DNA from: Pomphorhynchus laevis
Lineage: Eukaryota; Acanthocephala; Palaeacanthocephala; Echinorhynchida; Pomphorhynchidae
Assembly: GCA_012934845.2 (NCBI GenBank)
Contig: WNNJ02001606.1
Span: 1-64,000, forward strand
Direction: 5' to 3'
Length of the DNA: 64,000 nucleotides
Shown here: positions 41,903-54,800 of the stretch, in pieces
Numbering within the stretch: position 1 is the stretch's first letter
Layout: every line of letters starts with the position of its first letter
The notes under the pieces: generated by a model
What the model saw: only the letters and a program-made list of their open reading frames with translations
Database searches by the model: none
What the model was told of the DNA's origin: nothing
Program-made: the position numbers and the translations under genes

Positions 41903-44716
41903 TTGAATAATATCTCAGTAAGCGGGATGATCGATTCTGGAAGTTCATTTAATATTGTCAGAAGTGATGTCGCTACAAAGTGCAAGCTTGTGAGAAAATC
42001 CACAAATTTAAAAGTTTCTCTCGCTGCATCTGAATTTTCCTGTGAGTTAAGACATTGTACATTCGCCGATGTTGTTTTAAACAATCGTTTCTATCGAAAT
42101 GTAAAATTCTTCATTCTCCCCACCCTAGTAACAGATGTGATCCTCGGTGTACCCTTTCTTCGTCAATACTCGACGGTGACCATAGAATTCAACGGAGTAG
42201 AACGTCCTTTGGTCGTTGTTGCAGGTGTTGGGGAAATGAAAGTTGAAGCCCCGTCTCTATTTCAATTCATAGACAAAGCGGTAAAACCTGTTGCAATTCC
42301 ATCTCGTCGAAGAACTCCAGAAGATAACTGTTTTATCGCAGCCGAGGTAAAACGTCTATTAGATTCCAGTATCATCGAGAATAGCACGTCTCCGTGGCGT
42401 GCACAAGTTGTCCTGGTTAAAAATCCTGGTCGCGAAGTGCGAATGGTAATAGATTACAGTTTGACGGTGAATCGATTCACTCATCTTGATGGCTTCCCTC
42501 TTCCCAGGATTGACGAATTCATTGATAAGCTATCTCCATTCAAAAGTTTCAGTCGATTAGACCTAAAGAATGCTTATCATCAGGTTCCCATTCAGGAGAA
42601 TGAGAGGCATTACACTGCATTTGAAGCTAATGGTCGTTTGTACCAATTTAAACGCCTACCGTTCGGATTGACAAATGCAGTGGCGGCTTTCCAACGTATC
42701 ATCGCTAAGTTAATCGAGGAAGAGGATCTTGAATCTACGTACGCTTATTTGGATGATGTTATTATCGGCGGTGAAACAAAGGAACTTCACCAAAGGAATC
42801 TTGATCGCTTCTTAGAAGTTGCTAAGAAATATAATATCACTTTAAATACGTCAAAATGTATTTTCGGAGTCTCTAAGGTATGTTTTCTTGGCTACCAGAT
42901 AGATAACGGTTGCATTTCACCTGACCCTGATCGTGTCAAACCCTTATTGGAAATGCCTGAGCCAAAATCATTAGTCGAACTTAAACGTATTATAGGAATG
43001 TTCGTACACTATTCTCGATGGATAAAGAATTTTTCAAATGTCGTTCGACCTTTAGCACAAACTGTATCTTTTCCGCTGTCTCTTTATGCAAAAGAATCAT
43101 TTGCAAGTCTGAAACACAGCATTGCATCAACTACATTGTCTAAAGTAGATTTCTCAGTCCCATTCGTGGTCGAGACAGACGCATCTGCCTTTGCGATCGG
43201 TGCTATTTTGTCTCAAAATTTTAAACCAGTTGCATTCTTCTCACGTACTCTGGATAAGAACGCAATGAAATATGCAGCTGTTGAGAAAGAGGCACTAGCC
43301 ATAGTAGAATCTATAAGATACTGGCGTCACTATTTATCCTGTAGACATTTCACCGTTCTGACGGATCAACAATCCGTGGCATTTTTGTTCTCAAATAAAC
43401 ATTACAGTAAGATCAAAAATGACAAAATCAATCGTTGGAGAATAGAATTGTCCGAATATCAGTTCGACGTGTCATATCGATGCGGCAAAGAAAATCAGGT
43501 AGCTGACGCTATGTCTCGAATTGCTTTAGGATCAGTCACGAGTGATTTAAAAGAACTCGAACGGATGCATGATCATTTGTGTCACCCTGGGGTAACAAGG
43601 ATGTGGCACTATGTACGTCATCGAAATTTTTCTTATTCTATTAAAGATGTTAGAAAAGTCATCAAAGGTTGTCCTAGCTGCAACGAATTGAAACCTCACT
43701 TTTATAAACCCCCTCGAAGTACCTTGATTAAAGCCAGTAAACTATGGGAGCGTTTGTCCTTAGATTTTAAAGGCCCGCTGCCCAGCTCGAGTAAGAAAAG
43801 ATATATTTTATCTATAGTAAATGAATATAGCCGATTTCCCTTTGGGTTTCCCTGTGCTGACACCAGTTCTCGATCAGTGATTCAGTGTCTTGAGTCGTTG
43901 TTCGCATTATTTGGCACGCCTGAGAATATCCATACCGATCGGGGTACTTCTTTCACGTCAGTAGAGTTCCGTAAATATTTATTGACATTGGGAATCACGC
44001 TATCATATTCCACTCCCTACCATCCTACCTCAAATGGCCAGATTGAGCGCTATAACGGGTTGATATGGAACGCGATACGGTTGTATCATAATAATAATAA
44101 GATTCCAATCGAACGGTGGGAAACAACACTTCCAAAGGCACTTCATTCGATCAGATCTCTTTTATGCACTTCGACTAATGAAACGCCTCATGAACGTATA
44201 TTCAAATTCAATCGTAGATCAGCTAAGGGAGTCAGCTTACCTGAGTGGTTAATCAATCCTGGACCTATCTTTGTAAAGAATTTCAACCGTATTAGTAAAA
44301 ACGATCCACTTGTAGATCGCGCAGAGCTTATTCATGCCAACGAGAACTACGCTCTAGTTCGATACCCTAATGGAAAAGAGACTCACATTTCAACTCAATA
44401 TCTAGCTCCCAATAACTGTAATCAAAATGTATTCGAAGAATCCAACATATCTCAAAATTGCCAGATGGACGATTCACCCCCTGCAATGTTTACTCCGGAT
44501 ATCCACAATTTACAAACAGAGGTGGATTCAAATAACAGTGCTACAAGCTCAGCGTCGCATATACCTAATGAGAATTATGATCTGAATAAAGTTCACGATT
44601 GTCAAGAGCAACAAGTAGATCTACAGCAGATCCCGTCAATGGAATTTCGACGATCGACACGTATGCGTCGATCACCGAACTATTTGTCTGATTATATCGT
44701 TGGGAGAATGTACTGA
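41903..44716 (+). CDS. pol: Ty3/gypsy Pol (protease, reverse transcriptase, RNase H, integrase)
   Basis: Domains in order: aspartic protease (MIDSGSS, about 41927-41950); RT (LDLKNAYHQVPI, FKRLPFGLTNA, YAYLDDVII near 42745); RNase H (VETDASAFAIGAIL near 43170, TDQQSVAFLF); integrase zinc finger (H...H...CPSC, about 43570-43690) and catalytic core (LDFKGPL, HTDRGTSFTS, YHPTSNGQIERYNG) to about 44080; then a CsRn1-type tail. It follows gag in the same register. The first ATG is probably not the natural start, because such Pol is made as a Gag-Pol product. Confidence 0.85.
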   Translation: MNNISVSGMIDSGSSFNIVRSDVATKCKLVRKSTNLKVSLAASEFSCELRHCTFADVVLNNRFYRNVKFFILPTLVTDVILGVPFLRQYSTVTIEFNGVERPLVVVAGVGEMKVEAPSLFQFIDKAVKPVAIPSRRRTPEDNCFIAAEVKRLLDSSIIENSTSPWRAQVVLVKNPGREVRMVIDYSLTVNRFTHLDGFPLPRIDEFIDKLSPFKSFSRLDLKNAYHQVPIQENERHYTAFEANGRLYQFKRLPFGLTNAVAAFQRIIAKLIEEEDLESTYAYLDDVIIGGETKELHQRNLDRFLEVAKKYNITLNTSKCIFGVSKVCFLGYQIDNGCISPDPDRVKPLLEMPEPKSLVELKRIIGMFVHYSRWIKNFSNVVRPLAQTVSFPLSLYAKESFASLKHSIASTTLSKVDFSVPFVVETDASAFAIGAILSQNFKPVAFFSRTLDKNAMKYAAVEKEALAIVESIRYWRHYLSCRHFTVLTDQQSVAFLFSNKHYSKIKNDKINRWRIELSEYQFDVSYRCGKENQVADAMSRIALGSVTSDLKELERMHDHLCHPGVTRMWHYVRHRNFSYSIKDVRKVIKGCPSCNELKPHFYKPPRSTLIKASKLWERLSLDFKGPLPSSSKKRYILSIVNEYSRFPFGFPCADTSSRSVIQCLESLFALFGTPENIHTDRGTSFTSVEFRKYLLTLGITLSYSTPYHPTSNGQIERYNGLIWNAIRLYHNNNKIPIERWETTLPKALHSIRSLLCTSTNETPHERIFKFNRRSAKGVSLPEWLINPGPIFVKNFNRISKNDPLVDRAELIHANENYALVRYPNGKETHISTQYLAPNNCNQNVFEESNISQNCQMDDSPPAMFTPDIHNLQTEVDSNNSATSSASHIPNENYDLNKVHDCQEQQVDLQQIPSMEFRRSTRMRRSPNYLSDYIVGRMY

Positions 44717-44779
44717 TATTTATATGTTATGTTTTCAGATGTTCGCATAAAGCCTTTTGTTGTTGTTCGCCTCGGTTCA
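44709..44779 (+). repeat. Right terminal repeat (71 bp) of the Ty3/gypsy element
   Basis: Identical to 40952-41022 at every base. The last codons of pol and its stop lie inside the first 8 bp. Confidence 0.9.
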
Positions 44780-45110
44780 GGGTCGAAACCCGTTTAGACA
44801 AACGTCATAATACCAGTTCAACTAGTATCTCTTCCCCTTTACTATCGGGATAGGATACTGTCGAGCATCAATTTAAGACAGATGAACATAAGGTATTGAA
44901 CAAAACATGAAATTCGACAATCTTCAGTTTCTTAAAACTCCTATGGATCATCCCAAAAATTAGGGTAGCTTTAGCACATATAGCCTAGGTATTTTTCTTA
45001 GTACCTAGATTATCAGATACCACCACTCCCAAATCGCGATATTCACTAACGAGTAGAATAATTCACGAGTCAATCAGATATCAGCAAACATTGAATTAAG
45101 AAGTCGGCTT
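44780..45110. other. Unassigned DNA between two elements
   Basis: No frame, no repeat recognised. Confidence 0.4.
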
Positions 45111-47785
45111 TCTCAAGGTAAGGCAAATATATATTCGGGATTTTCAGGTTGCCAAATTGCGCCCTGTCGTGCGTTGGAAACAGTTAACTCCTTTGACTTT
45201 CGTAAAATCGGCCTTCATGTGAATTCAGAGAATACGAACCATCCCTTGGGGTATCTGATTGCGTTTGATAGTCTATGCTCTAGTAACCCTAAAGAGGATG
45301 CCTGTGCAACCCGCCGCTATTTGTCGGTAGGTTATTCCAATCTTCGCAGTCTTCCTGCGCAACTTACAGAGCTAAGATACCATGTTGGAGTTAATGTGTA
45401 TGATATATTTTGTAATAGTGAATCATGGCTACACCAAAACATCTTGGATACTACTGTTGATATTTCAGGATATCGTCTACTCCGCGGTGATAGAAAGTCT
45501 AGCAGGCGTGATGGTGTTGCAGTGTACATTCGGGACCGCTTTGATTTCTGATATCTCTCAAGTTTGTGCTCCGCGTGGTTCCTTCGAGAACATTTCCTTT
45601 CATATTGAGTATAATTGTGCAAGTATTAGTTTTTGCGTTGTATATCATTCTCATTCTATGCTCACGGACTGCGGTTTGCTGAACCCAATATTGCAATCGA
45701 TGTCTCAGCTTTTACTTCGTTCTCCTAGGAGACTTCAACCTTCCCCGATCAAATTGGCAGCAATCAATATTTGGTGATGGTAGCGCAGTAGAAAGGGAAA
45801 TCTCAGAATTTCTTGCTGATGAGCTCTTGCTAGTACAGCATGTGCACGAGCCTACATGTTTTTCTTCTACCGCTAACACTGTACTTGACTTGATTTTTTC
45901 CAAGCGTCTTAAAGACATTGCTCGAGTTGATTACCTCCCTCCTGAAGGTAGTTCTAACCACTGCGTGCTATTCTTGCAGGTCGCACCAAGTTTTAAATTC
46001 CGTTCTTCCGAGACACTAATTGTAAAGTGGGTTTGGTCAAAAGTACGATGTATGCAAATTTTATCTTTTTGCCAGCGTCATATACTTCAATTAAAAATTC
46101 TAAGGAAGTTTCATTGGAAGTGATTAAGGATTACCTTCTAGAGGTATCCAATGTATTTGCCCCTAGGCGTGCCATCTCGCCAAATGCTAAACATCCCTGC
46201 ATGATTCGATCGGAACCTGAAACTGATTTTGAGTGTACGAAATCGTCTGTGGAAGTTATCTCGCTCGCTCCGGCACATCGCCAACAATTATAGACATTTT
46301 AAAAACGTTTGTACTCGGATGAAGATATCAAAACGCGAGAGATTCGAATCAGCAATCATCGAAAAAGTAAATTGCAGCCCCAAGCTATTTTGTCCTATGC
46401 TCGGCGAAACAGAACCCTTAATACCGCAATCAAACATGTGCACTCAGAGAATGGTCTGGTTACAGCTTAAACTGATATAGCTGAAACTCTCGCCTCATCG
46501 TTCTCAATTACATTATCATATATTACTTATCACTTGAAATGGTACGGCTGCCCTACTCCTGAGCATACTAATTTCCGGTCAATATGCGCTTCTGAAATTC
46601 AAAAGTATCTTACCAATGTTCGTCCCTTTAGTGTCGCTGGCCCCGACGACATTTCGCCATTCCTGCTCAAAGTATTGTCGAGTTACTTGGTCCCTCTTCT
46701 TGCGGAGATTTTTGCTATGAGTTTAGCCACTGGAAGTGTACCAGAAGGATGGAAAACTGCGATTGTTGTTTATATTCCCAAAAAACCATTGCATCATCAT
46801 GTAGTGATTACAAGCCAATAAGCTTGACCTCTTCGATATGTAAAGTCCTTGAACGTGTTATCTACAGTAGAATATCTGACCATCTCGTCTCCCTTTGTAT
46901 ACTCTCGTCCGCCCAAACGGTTTTCGTCACGGTCGTTCGTGTTTGACGAACTTACATACTGCGCGCGAAATGTGGACACAATCGTTGAGTGTTGGCAGCT
47001 CGGTCGATATAATCTTTATTGATTTCTCAAAATCCTTCGACCGGGTCCCACATGAGATCCTGATCAGCTTGTTAGCTCACTACGGTGTTTTTACAGCATT
47101 GGGCAATTGGATTCGTAATTTTCTTTGCAACAGAGTATTTCGAGTGAGGGTTGGCAGTAGCATGTCTTCTGCTAGGCCTGTTAATTGTGGCATTCACCAA
47201 GGTACAGTCCTTGGTCCCTTGCTTTTCATTATATTTCTAAATGATCTGCTCTTACGCATAAATAGCCCCTGCTTGACATTTGCTGACGATGTGAAAGTCT
47301 GGTGCGATAGAATTTTCGATCCACAGCGCCAGCGCCTACATCACGATCTTCACACAATATATAACTGGAGTACTGCTACCGGCATGACCATGAATGTAGA
47401 CAAATGTGTTCATATGAAGCTTCACAACGGTAAACCTGATCGTGACTTTTATTTAGGATGTCAGAAGCTTCACATTATATCTGAGCACATAGACCTTGGA
47501 ATTATTTTGAATAACGATCTCAAGACTCGGCCGAATTCCGATTATATCCACGGTAAAGCAATTAAGTATCTGTATTGTATAAAGAACACATTTACTAAGC
47601 TTGAGCCGAAACTATTCAAGCATCTATATTGCGCCTTAGTTCGCCCGCACGTGGAATACTGCATCACAACAACTTTTCCATCCACCAAATGATTATTCAG
47701 TAATCATTTCCAACAACTTTCCCATCCACTGTCGGTACAACATCTTACACGCTTTCAAAAGATTACTCAGTTCGCTATCAAATCA
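45111..47785 (+). mobile_element. CR1-like LINE, endonuclease and RT, decayed
   Basis: Endonuclease start at 45174-45551 (SVGYSNLRSLPAQLTELRYH, FCNSESWLHQNI, GVAVYIRDRF). After broken frames the linker shows FSVAGPDDISPFLLKVLSSY (46630-46690) and IPKK...YKPISLTSSICKVLERVI. The RT in the longest frame (46895-47692) has FIDFSKSFDRVPHEIL, GIHQGTVLGPLLFI, LTFADDVKVW and RPHVEYC. The FADD box and wording are typical of CR1-group elements of flatworms and other invertebrates. A 40-bp local duplication is at about 47665-47745. Its 3' end is missing, and an inverted CR1-like piece follows. Confidence 0.8.
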
Positions 47786-47789
47786 TGAT

Positions 47790-48810
47790 TTATTGTTTAC
47801 TGGAGTGCAAAGTGTGTAAAGGTGCAAATCTGTCAAGAAGATAAAGTAGAGTGCCGCGAAAAAATGCCCACGCGCTTTCCAATCCTACAACAAACAGGTA
47901 CAGCCAAACTATATGATCAAGATGACAACGTATGATCTCGTAATCATCTTTAAAGATGTTTAGTTCCCTGTGAGAAATGTTCACATTAGGTAAAGCAAAT
48001 GAGAAATGTATCAACCAAGAACAATGTTCATTATTCCCAATTGCCGAAAGATAACTAGTTTTAATGGGTAGATCACTGGTTGACGAACATAAATCAAGCA
48101 TACTCCTAGAAGTAGCTCAAAACGCGTGTTCTCATTTACCAGGACTTTCTAGGTTACATCATAAGGATTGGTAACCGACCTCGTTATTATCGCAATTCAT
48201 TTCACTGACTAAAATGCTATCATGTGTGAACAAGATCACACCACCACCTCTAGTATTTCTACAATCGCAGCGGTATGATGTATAATCGTGAATCGACAAT
48301 TCTGAATCACTAACGTTCGAGCGCAACCAAGATTCACTAAAAGCCAGGATACTAGCCTTAATTTCATCATCGAGTAATGAAATCTCAACCAACTTAGGAA
48401 CTATGCTTTGGATGTTCGAATATAGTACACTAATGTGATTTCCACAAGTAGATGCAATCACGGGCAAGTTTGGTCTTAAATTCATCTGTTCGTAGATGTG
48501 ACGTAATCCGAGAGATCGATCATTTGTAAAGTTCGGTCGTGTGAATGTAAGGTTGGCCAAAATACACGAGGACGGCGTTGCACTACTTGAAAATTCTGAA
48601 TAATAAGATTGAATTCTCCATTTTGTGTCCTTTCTCGAAGCTCACATCTAGCTAATCTCTGTCTTTTCCTATCTAATGGGTCTAGATCACAAAGTAGTCT
48701 AATTCTTGTATTGATTAGTTTATGTAATTTTCTCAATGTGATATCAATATGTTCTTTATCGCTGAACACTATGTTTAACAAACGAGGTGTAGCCTTGTAT
48801 TATTTGGTTT
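47790..48810 (-). mobile_element. CR1-like LINE, 5' part in opposite orientation
   Basis: Minus frames: ORF1 end at 48781-48482 (LDPLDRKRQRLARCELRERT...LIIQNF), endonuclease start at 48560-48159 (ISVLYSNIQSIVPKLVEISL, ESWLRSN, GGGVILFTHDSIL) and the endonuclease-RT linker at 48101-47790 (YEIIRCHLDHIVW). The RT is absent. Together with the copy to its left it forms an inverted pair, but the two overlap in content, so they are separate insertions. Confidence 0.7.
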
Positions 48811-48989
48811 ACCTATGCAAAAAAGCGAAACTAACTTTATGGATGCCGGAAATTGTGAGTCACAATAAGATAGTATGTATCCGAGTAAAACGTATTTTTT
48901 GGGATTTTATTTTCACTAAAGGAGGTTATATAATTGGTAGTCTTGTGATTGATATCTTCAGCATTATTTGCTTAACGTCTTATTGAAGG

Positions 48990-51790
48990 ACAGATTAGCC
49001 AAATCATCAATGTCACTCAGAGCAATCGGTCAGACGATTTTGTTCAATGGATTAAACGAGTAAAGTTGGTGGCTTCGTTACAAGAGTAAAACAACTGGAG
49101 CAGTTTGTTTTGTTGCTTTTGAAAAAAACAATGTTCATTGTTAGCAACTCTTCACAACTTAGATGAAACACAACGACAGGATTATGAGTTACTTAAGAAA
49201 GAACAGGTGCATGTATACTAACATCCGAACTTAAAGCATTTGAACAGTTTTGCAATAGACGTTATGTTGATACATAAACCGTTGATGCATATGCTGCAAA
49301 CACAGAAAGGTTAGTAGCAATTATTCAAACAGGAAAAAAAATCAAGCCAATTTGATCAAGCTTAAATTTGTAGATGGACTGTCTGTTCATATACGTAACG
49401 TAATTGAAAAAACACTAGACATATCTGAAATTACGTTGTCAGTGTTACTCGATAAAGTAAGCATATTGTTATCGAGAACTCAAGATACTGAATGTTATGT
49501 TGTCACATCTGTTAACTCATTCAATATTATGTCAATGAACTCGCTACGATATAGACAATCAGTTCCAATACGACGGACATTAATTCGATATAATAGATGT
49601 GGAAAAAAGGCACATGATCAAAGACTAATATGCGTAAAGGTTATGAACCTCGATGTTTTACGTGTGATAGCAATAAACATCTATCTAATGTATACGATGT
49701 ACGCTAGTCGTTTTCAAAAAACGAGCAACGGGAAGATTAAGTATTGGCGCTTCTACCTTCTCGTATTATAGCGCACCAGATCGAAATAAAAGTAGATTAA
49801 TACAGTTACATACTGTTAAAGCAAATCTTGAAGATCACAATGAGACAGGACTTTTAGACACAGTATGAACAATGTCTATCACATCGCAATCATGGCTTAC
49901 CTCGATTTTACCTGGTTTAACAGGCAAACTTTCTTCCTTTGTTGACAGTTACATAGACGACATCATTATAGATACAACTAAAGTCGATCCAGAATATGTA
50001 GTAGCTGCATTTAAAAAGTTTGGATTGACATCAAAGCCGATCGAGCAGTTGGAAGGTTCAACTGTGCTAGGATAACTTATGTCAAGTAACGATGGTAATC
50101 TCTGCTGGAAACGTTTGGCACCTATTGAGTGGTCTGTTGGATAAATTACAAAGTGTGAGCTATATTCAGTAACAGTAAACTGCTGGCACACTATCCAGTG
50201 GCTGGATGGCTTAGACAAGCATGCAGCTATATTAAACGTTTATGTAATGACATTGACTGGAATGAGCAGATTGATAGTCATATAAGTAAAATTATAACAG
50301 CTAAAATAAAAATTGACTACGGATGATTCATGTGCGGGAATTCGGAATGTTTATAATGGAAAACACGGTTCAATTTCAGTTGATGTAAGTAGTCTAGCCA
50401 TTGGACTTTTTGTTGAAATTATAAATACGATAGTAGAGGATGCATCTTGGTTACGCGCTCAGGATGGCAGTAAGCTCATAAGCATATCAAAATTAGAAGC
50501 AGTTTTGAAAGGAATAAAAATGGATGTACGTTGGTACCTACAATTTATCAAACTCTTTACTGAGTCGTCAACTGTAGATTCTTGGTGTGATCCACATTAT
50601 TCAACACTGAACCAGTTAGATGTAGAGGAATGTCGAAACTTTTAGTGAGTAGACGCTTGCGACTTATTAAAGACATCGTTTTGGATTATAAAAACTTGAA
50701 ATATTCCGTATTTCGTCCCACTAAAACAAAGCAGATAAGATGACAAGGGTTCCACGTTTATAGTTGCGAAGTCGACAATCGTCGTCCACTTGCTGCACAA
50801 TGAATGCTTTGCTATATCTTAAAACTATACGCGATAGTCATAATCTGCATCATTTCGGCGTCGATAGGATAAGTCATTTCTTAACCTGGCAATATCCAAA
50901 TAATCGTTATTTTAGGGACGATGAGGGACAACTGTAAACACTTGCAAAGGTGCTTATCAATCGATCCAGCTCCCGTACATTGTGAAACAGGAACCTTACA
51001 TGTTGGTAAAACATGTGATCAAAATAACTCATTACAAAAATCTTATCTACTTAACTGCCATAGATTGTGGACCTTCACGTTATGGAATTTGGAAGCGAGT
51101 ACGAGGTACATCATCATTTGAAATATGTGCTGCCCTAGAATCAATTTTTGCGCAAATGGGACCACAAACAGATATACTTGCTGATAATTGTTCGAGCTTT
51201 CATTATCGTAAAATGATAGATTTGTGTAGCAAATGAGGAGTACGCCTACACTACATATGTGCCTACAAACCGGAAGGAAATGGAATTATAGGAAGACATC
51301 ACAGAACTATTAGAAGAACTGCTGCAATAATTGATTAATATATCGAATGAGCGGTATTTTGGTACAACGTATATTTTCATTTGAATTCACAAGATTCTCC
51401 TGCATGTAAAATGTTTACATTTATGTAAATTACCATGGACTTATGATTACCAGCTTGTACCCGAAGAGGAAGCTTCAATTTCATATAAGTTAGACCATGA
51501 AGTTAATGGTAAGCCCTTGAATGCTAGATATTATGTTGTTACTGGCACAAGAAGTCCGTATTCCATAAAGGTGAAGGGAGTACCTCAACATACTACATAT
51601 ATCCGTCCAATAAAAGAAATATCGAGTACATCAGAGTTTGTTCCCAAAGCATTTCGATATCATAATAGATATGTTATCCATGAAATATAACGGCATCGTA
51701 CAACAACGCTTCTGTCGTATCTAAAGGATTATGTATGAATATTATTGGTGACGACACAATTGGAGCGTGTTAATGTTATGTCAATGAGGC
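48990..51790 (+). mobile_element. LTR-type retroelement fossil (Ty3/gypsy-like), heavily broken
   Basis: Plus-strand pieces in the order gag-like (LDETQRQDYELLKKEQ near 49160-49215; 49352-49500), nucleocapsid, RT (DSYIDDIIIDTTKVDPEYVV near 49945-50010), RNase H-like (VSSLAIGLFVEI...ASWLRAQDGS, 50385-50475) and integrase (LESIFAQMGPQTDILADNCS near 51135-51200, YKPEGNG). Terminal repeats were not found. Many breaks; old. Confidence 0.65.
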
Positions 51791-51889
51791 TTTAAACAAA
51801 TGATGCATTGTTCACCAGATATCAATTGCACAGTGCGCCGGAGTGTCAACGTTTTATGGTTAAACTTTGATTGTTCAGATTTATTTTTA

Positions 51890-54800
51890 CGTGGCAAATG
51901 CGTGCCAGCACACGCTTACATGACCACAACAACAAAAAACAAAAATCTAAATCACGTCAACCGGGAGCTGATTCCAGGCGAGCAGGGCGGCTACGAGGAA
52001 TGATCGGAGACCGTAGTTGCTAGAGTAATCGGGAACGTGGAGTAAGAGAGAATTACGGGAACGCAGTCATAGAAAGATGGGGCGAGTGTCGTCTAAGAAA
52101 GGGAAGTTGATGAACGATGGGGAACCGACAGCGATGATACGAAAAGTTACGATAAGAAGGCGGAGTTGTATGCGGATGTCGATGGTGGGCCGAGAGAGTT
52201 GGGCAAAATATGTGGATGTGTGGTCAAAGCGACGGAGACGAAAGAGCACTCGAACGGCGGAATTGATGATGCGTTGTACGGGTAGGATGATGGATTTTGG
52301 AGAATTGGCGAAAAGGCTGAGGCAGTAATCAATTTTAGGGAAAGAAGCGATGAAAGAAGAGACATACACGAACGGAAGTCGATAAGGGGCGGATACGGCA
52401 GATGTTACGGAGAATTAAGTTAGACGAGCAAACCTTGTTACGGACGAAGGGTTTAAGGGAAAGGTGATCATCGAAATAGAATCCTAAGAAAGTGATATTG
52501 TGGACTATGGGGCTGATTGATGAGGCAAAATATACAGGAGGAGATATGTGAGGTTGTCGGGGGGGGAGGATCCACATTCTTTTGGACTTGTCTGGGTTCA
52601 GAACGAGACGAAGATGTGAGAGACGTTTGTAGATATAAGAAAGACAGTTGGAGGCAGAAATTGAGATATCGTGTATGCGATGGGCGGGTACATCAGCATA
52701 TATGAGGATGCCATGGGCGTATTGCATGACGTTTAAGGAGTAAGGCTTGATAAACAGAGAGAGATCGCCAAATAGAAGAGAGAAAATCAGGGCTTTTAGG
52801 ACTGAACCTTGTTGGACCCCGCCAAAAAAGGGGAGAGGAGAGGATGATGAATTTAAACAGACTCAAAAAGCAAGATCGTATAGATATAAGGCGAACCATG
52901 CTACGGAGGAGGAATAAAAGCCGTAATCATAACGAAGGCGAGAAAAAAGGATTGAGTGGTCGACGATATCGAAGGGGAATGAGATGTCGAGGGAGATGAC
53001 GCCACTATATAGAGCCTTGTCACAAGAAATGATTAGGTCGTTGTAAACGTTCATGAAGGCGATTTCTGTGGAGTGATTAGAGCTGAAATTGGATTGCAAA
53101 GGAGGTACATATTGGATGAATAGAGATAAACGTTGATCTTTATTAAGATAAGGCGATTTAAGAGCTTGGAAAGAGTAGGGAGGAGTGAAATGGGGCAATA
53201 GCTAGCAGGAAGTGAGGGGTCGAGCGATTGTTTTTTAAGGAGGGTACGAACGATGGCGGATTTCCAGTGTGAAGGAAAGATATGATTGCGGATGGACGAG
53301 TTAAACGATGTGGTGAGGAAAGGGGATATCGATAAGACTATGGATTTAAGTATGTGGGTAGGCAGGGGATCAGCAGGTGAAGTTTTGTTGTTAAGGACAT
53401 GACGGCATATGAGACTTCGGCAGGTGAGACATGGAGAAGATGAAAGAATTCATGGGGATGAGGCGAGGCGTGTAGCAGTGAGGTGGAACGGAGACGGGGT
53501 TGTGAGAGAGCAACGTGGATACTTTGGTCTGAAGAAATGACGAATAATCATGGGGATTGATGCTGCAAGACGAAGAGGGGCGTGAAAGAATTGAGTTAAA
53601 AGTATGCCAGAGAGACTTAGAGTTTAATGAAGTGTTGATTTTATGTTGCCAGAAACAATTGCATTTGGTACATTGTAGGTGGAGATGAGACAAGCGAATA
53701 GCAAGATAGTAATCACGGACAGACGGAGTGAGCGAGAGGATACCATGTCTGAGAGAGCGATGATAAACTCGAAAAGCACGACGAAGTCGACGCTTTGAGA
53801 GTATACATTGGATGTCAAACCATGGGGCACGGTGCAAGCGACGGTGAGATTGAGGTTTGAAGGACAAGATAAGATGGAGAGTGGATGGGAGTTCAGAGTG
53901 GAAAAGAAAGGTAAGATCATGATGAGAGGATGATGTTATTGTGGGAGAAGATAGAGACGATTTAAGTAAGGCGGAGCGGAGAAGTGGGAGGTCAAGATTT
54001 CTCCAAGGGCGACGTAGGATGGTAGGTGTGTGAAGCGGGGAGTGGTTGGAAGTGAGATCAAGGGTGACGAGAAAGTGATCGGATAGACCAGAATCGGAGA
54101 TGGACAGTGATGTGTATGTAGCAAAACGATCGGGGACAGCGATGATGTAGAGTGCTTCGCCAAGGATATGTGTGGGGGCAGAGGAGATGGGTTTGTAATT
54201 GTAGTTGGATAGAATGTTGATAAACCGGGTGGAATCGGTGGAAAGGGCGGTCGAGGCGGCTGTTAGTCGCCAAGAACGAGTGAAGGGATGGATGACAAAG
54301 AACAATGGGACATGAGGTTAGCGTGATCGGTAAAAAAATAAGGTAGTACGAGCTGATGAAACAGGACGGTATACAATGGTGATATCCAGAGTGATCGGCT
54401 GAAGAACGATAACTGAGCAATTCAAAAGATCAAGGACTGAAAGGAGGAGTGATTTTGCGAAGATATCCCGGGGTGACTGGCGAATGCGACAATGCAGCCA
54501 TGATTAGAGAATTTAGAAGGGGATGAACAGAGAGGGTGGTGTATTCGACTAATGATAACCGACAGAGAGCAGACGACGAATGGAGGTGTCGTCGGAATTT
54601 GAGTACAGGATTTGGTGAGGCTGAAAAGATCGATGAATTGCTTTGTGAATAGGTTGAGTATAAGATCAGATTTATGGAGAATATATCTATTATTGAGGAT
54701 GCCGAAGCGGAAACCGTTTGTGGCAGTAAAGGGGTCTAGCGGAGAAGACACATAAGGAAGATGGAGCGCCATCGAATTTTGGGGCGGATGTGGACAACTT

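Larger units (their letters stand above)
40952..44779 (+). mobile_element. Ty3/gypsy retrotransposon, CsRn1-like, nearly whole, with very short terminal repeats
   Basis: Two 71-bp direct repeats, TGTACTGATATT...CGGTTCA, identical to each other (40952-41022 and 44709-44779), bound a 3.83-kb element with gag and pol in the usual order (protease, RT, RNase H, integrase). The integrase tail LHSIRSLLCTSTNETPHER...LPEWLINPGP is typical of the CsRn1 clade. Identical ends and long open frames point to a young insertion. It looks almost whole, with about one break. The pol frame ends inside the right-hand repeat. Confidence 0.85.
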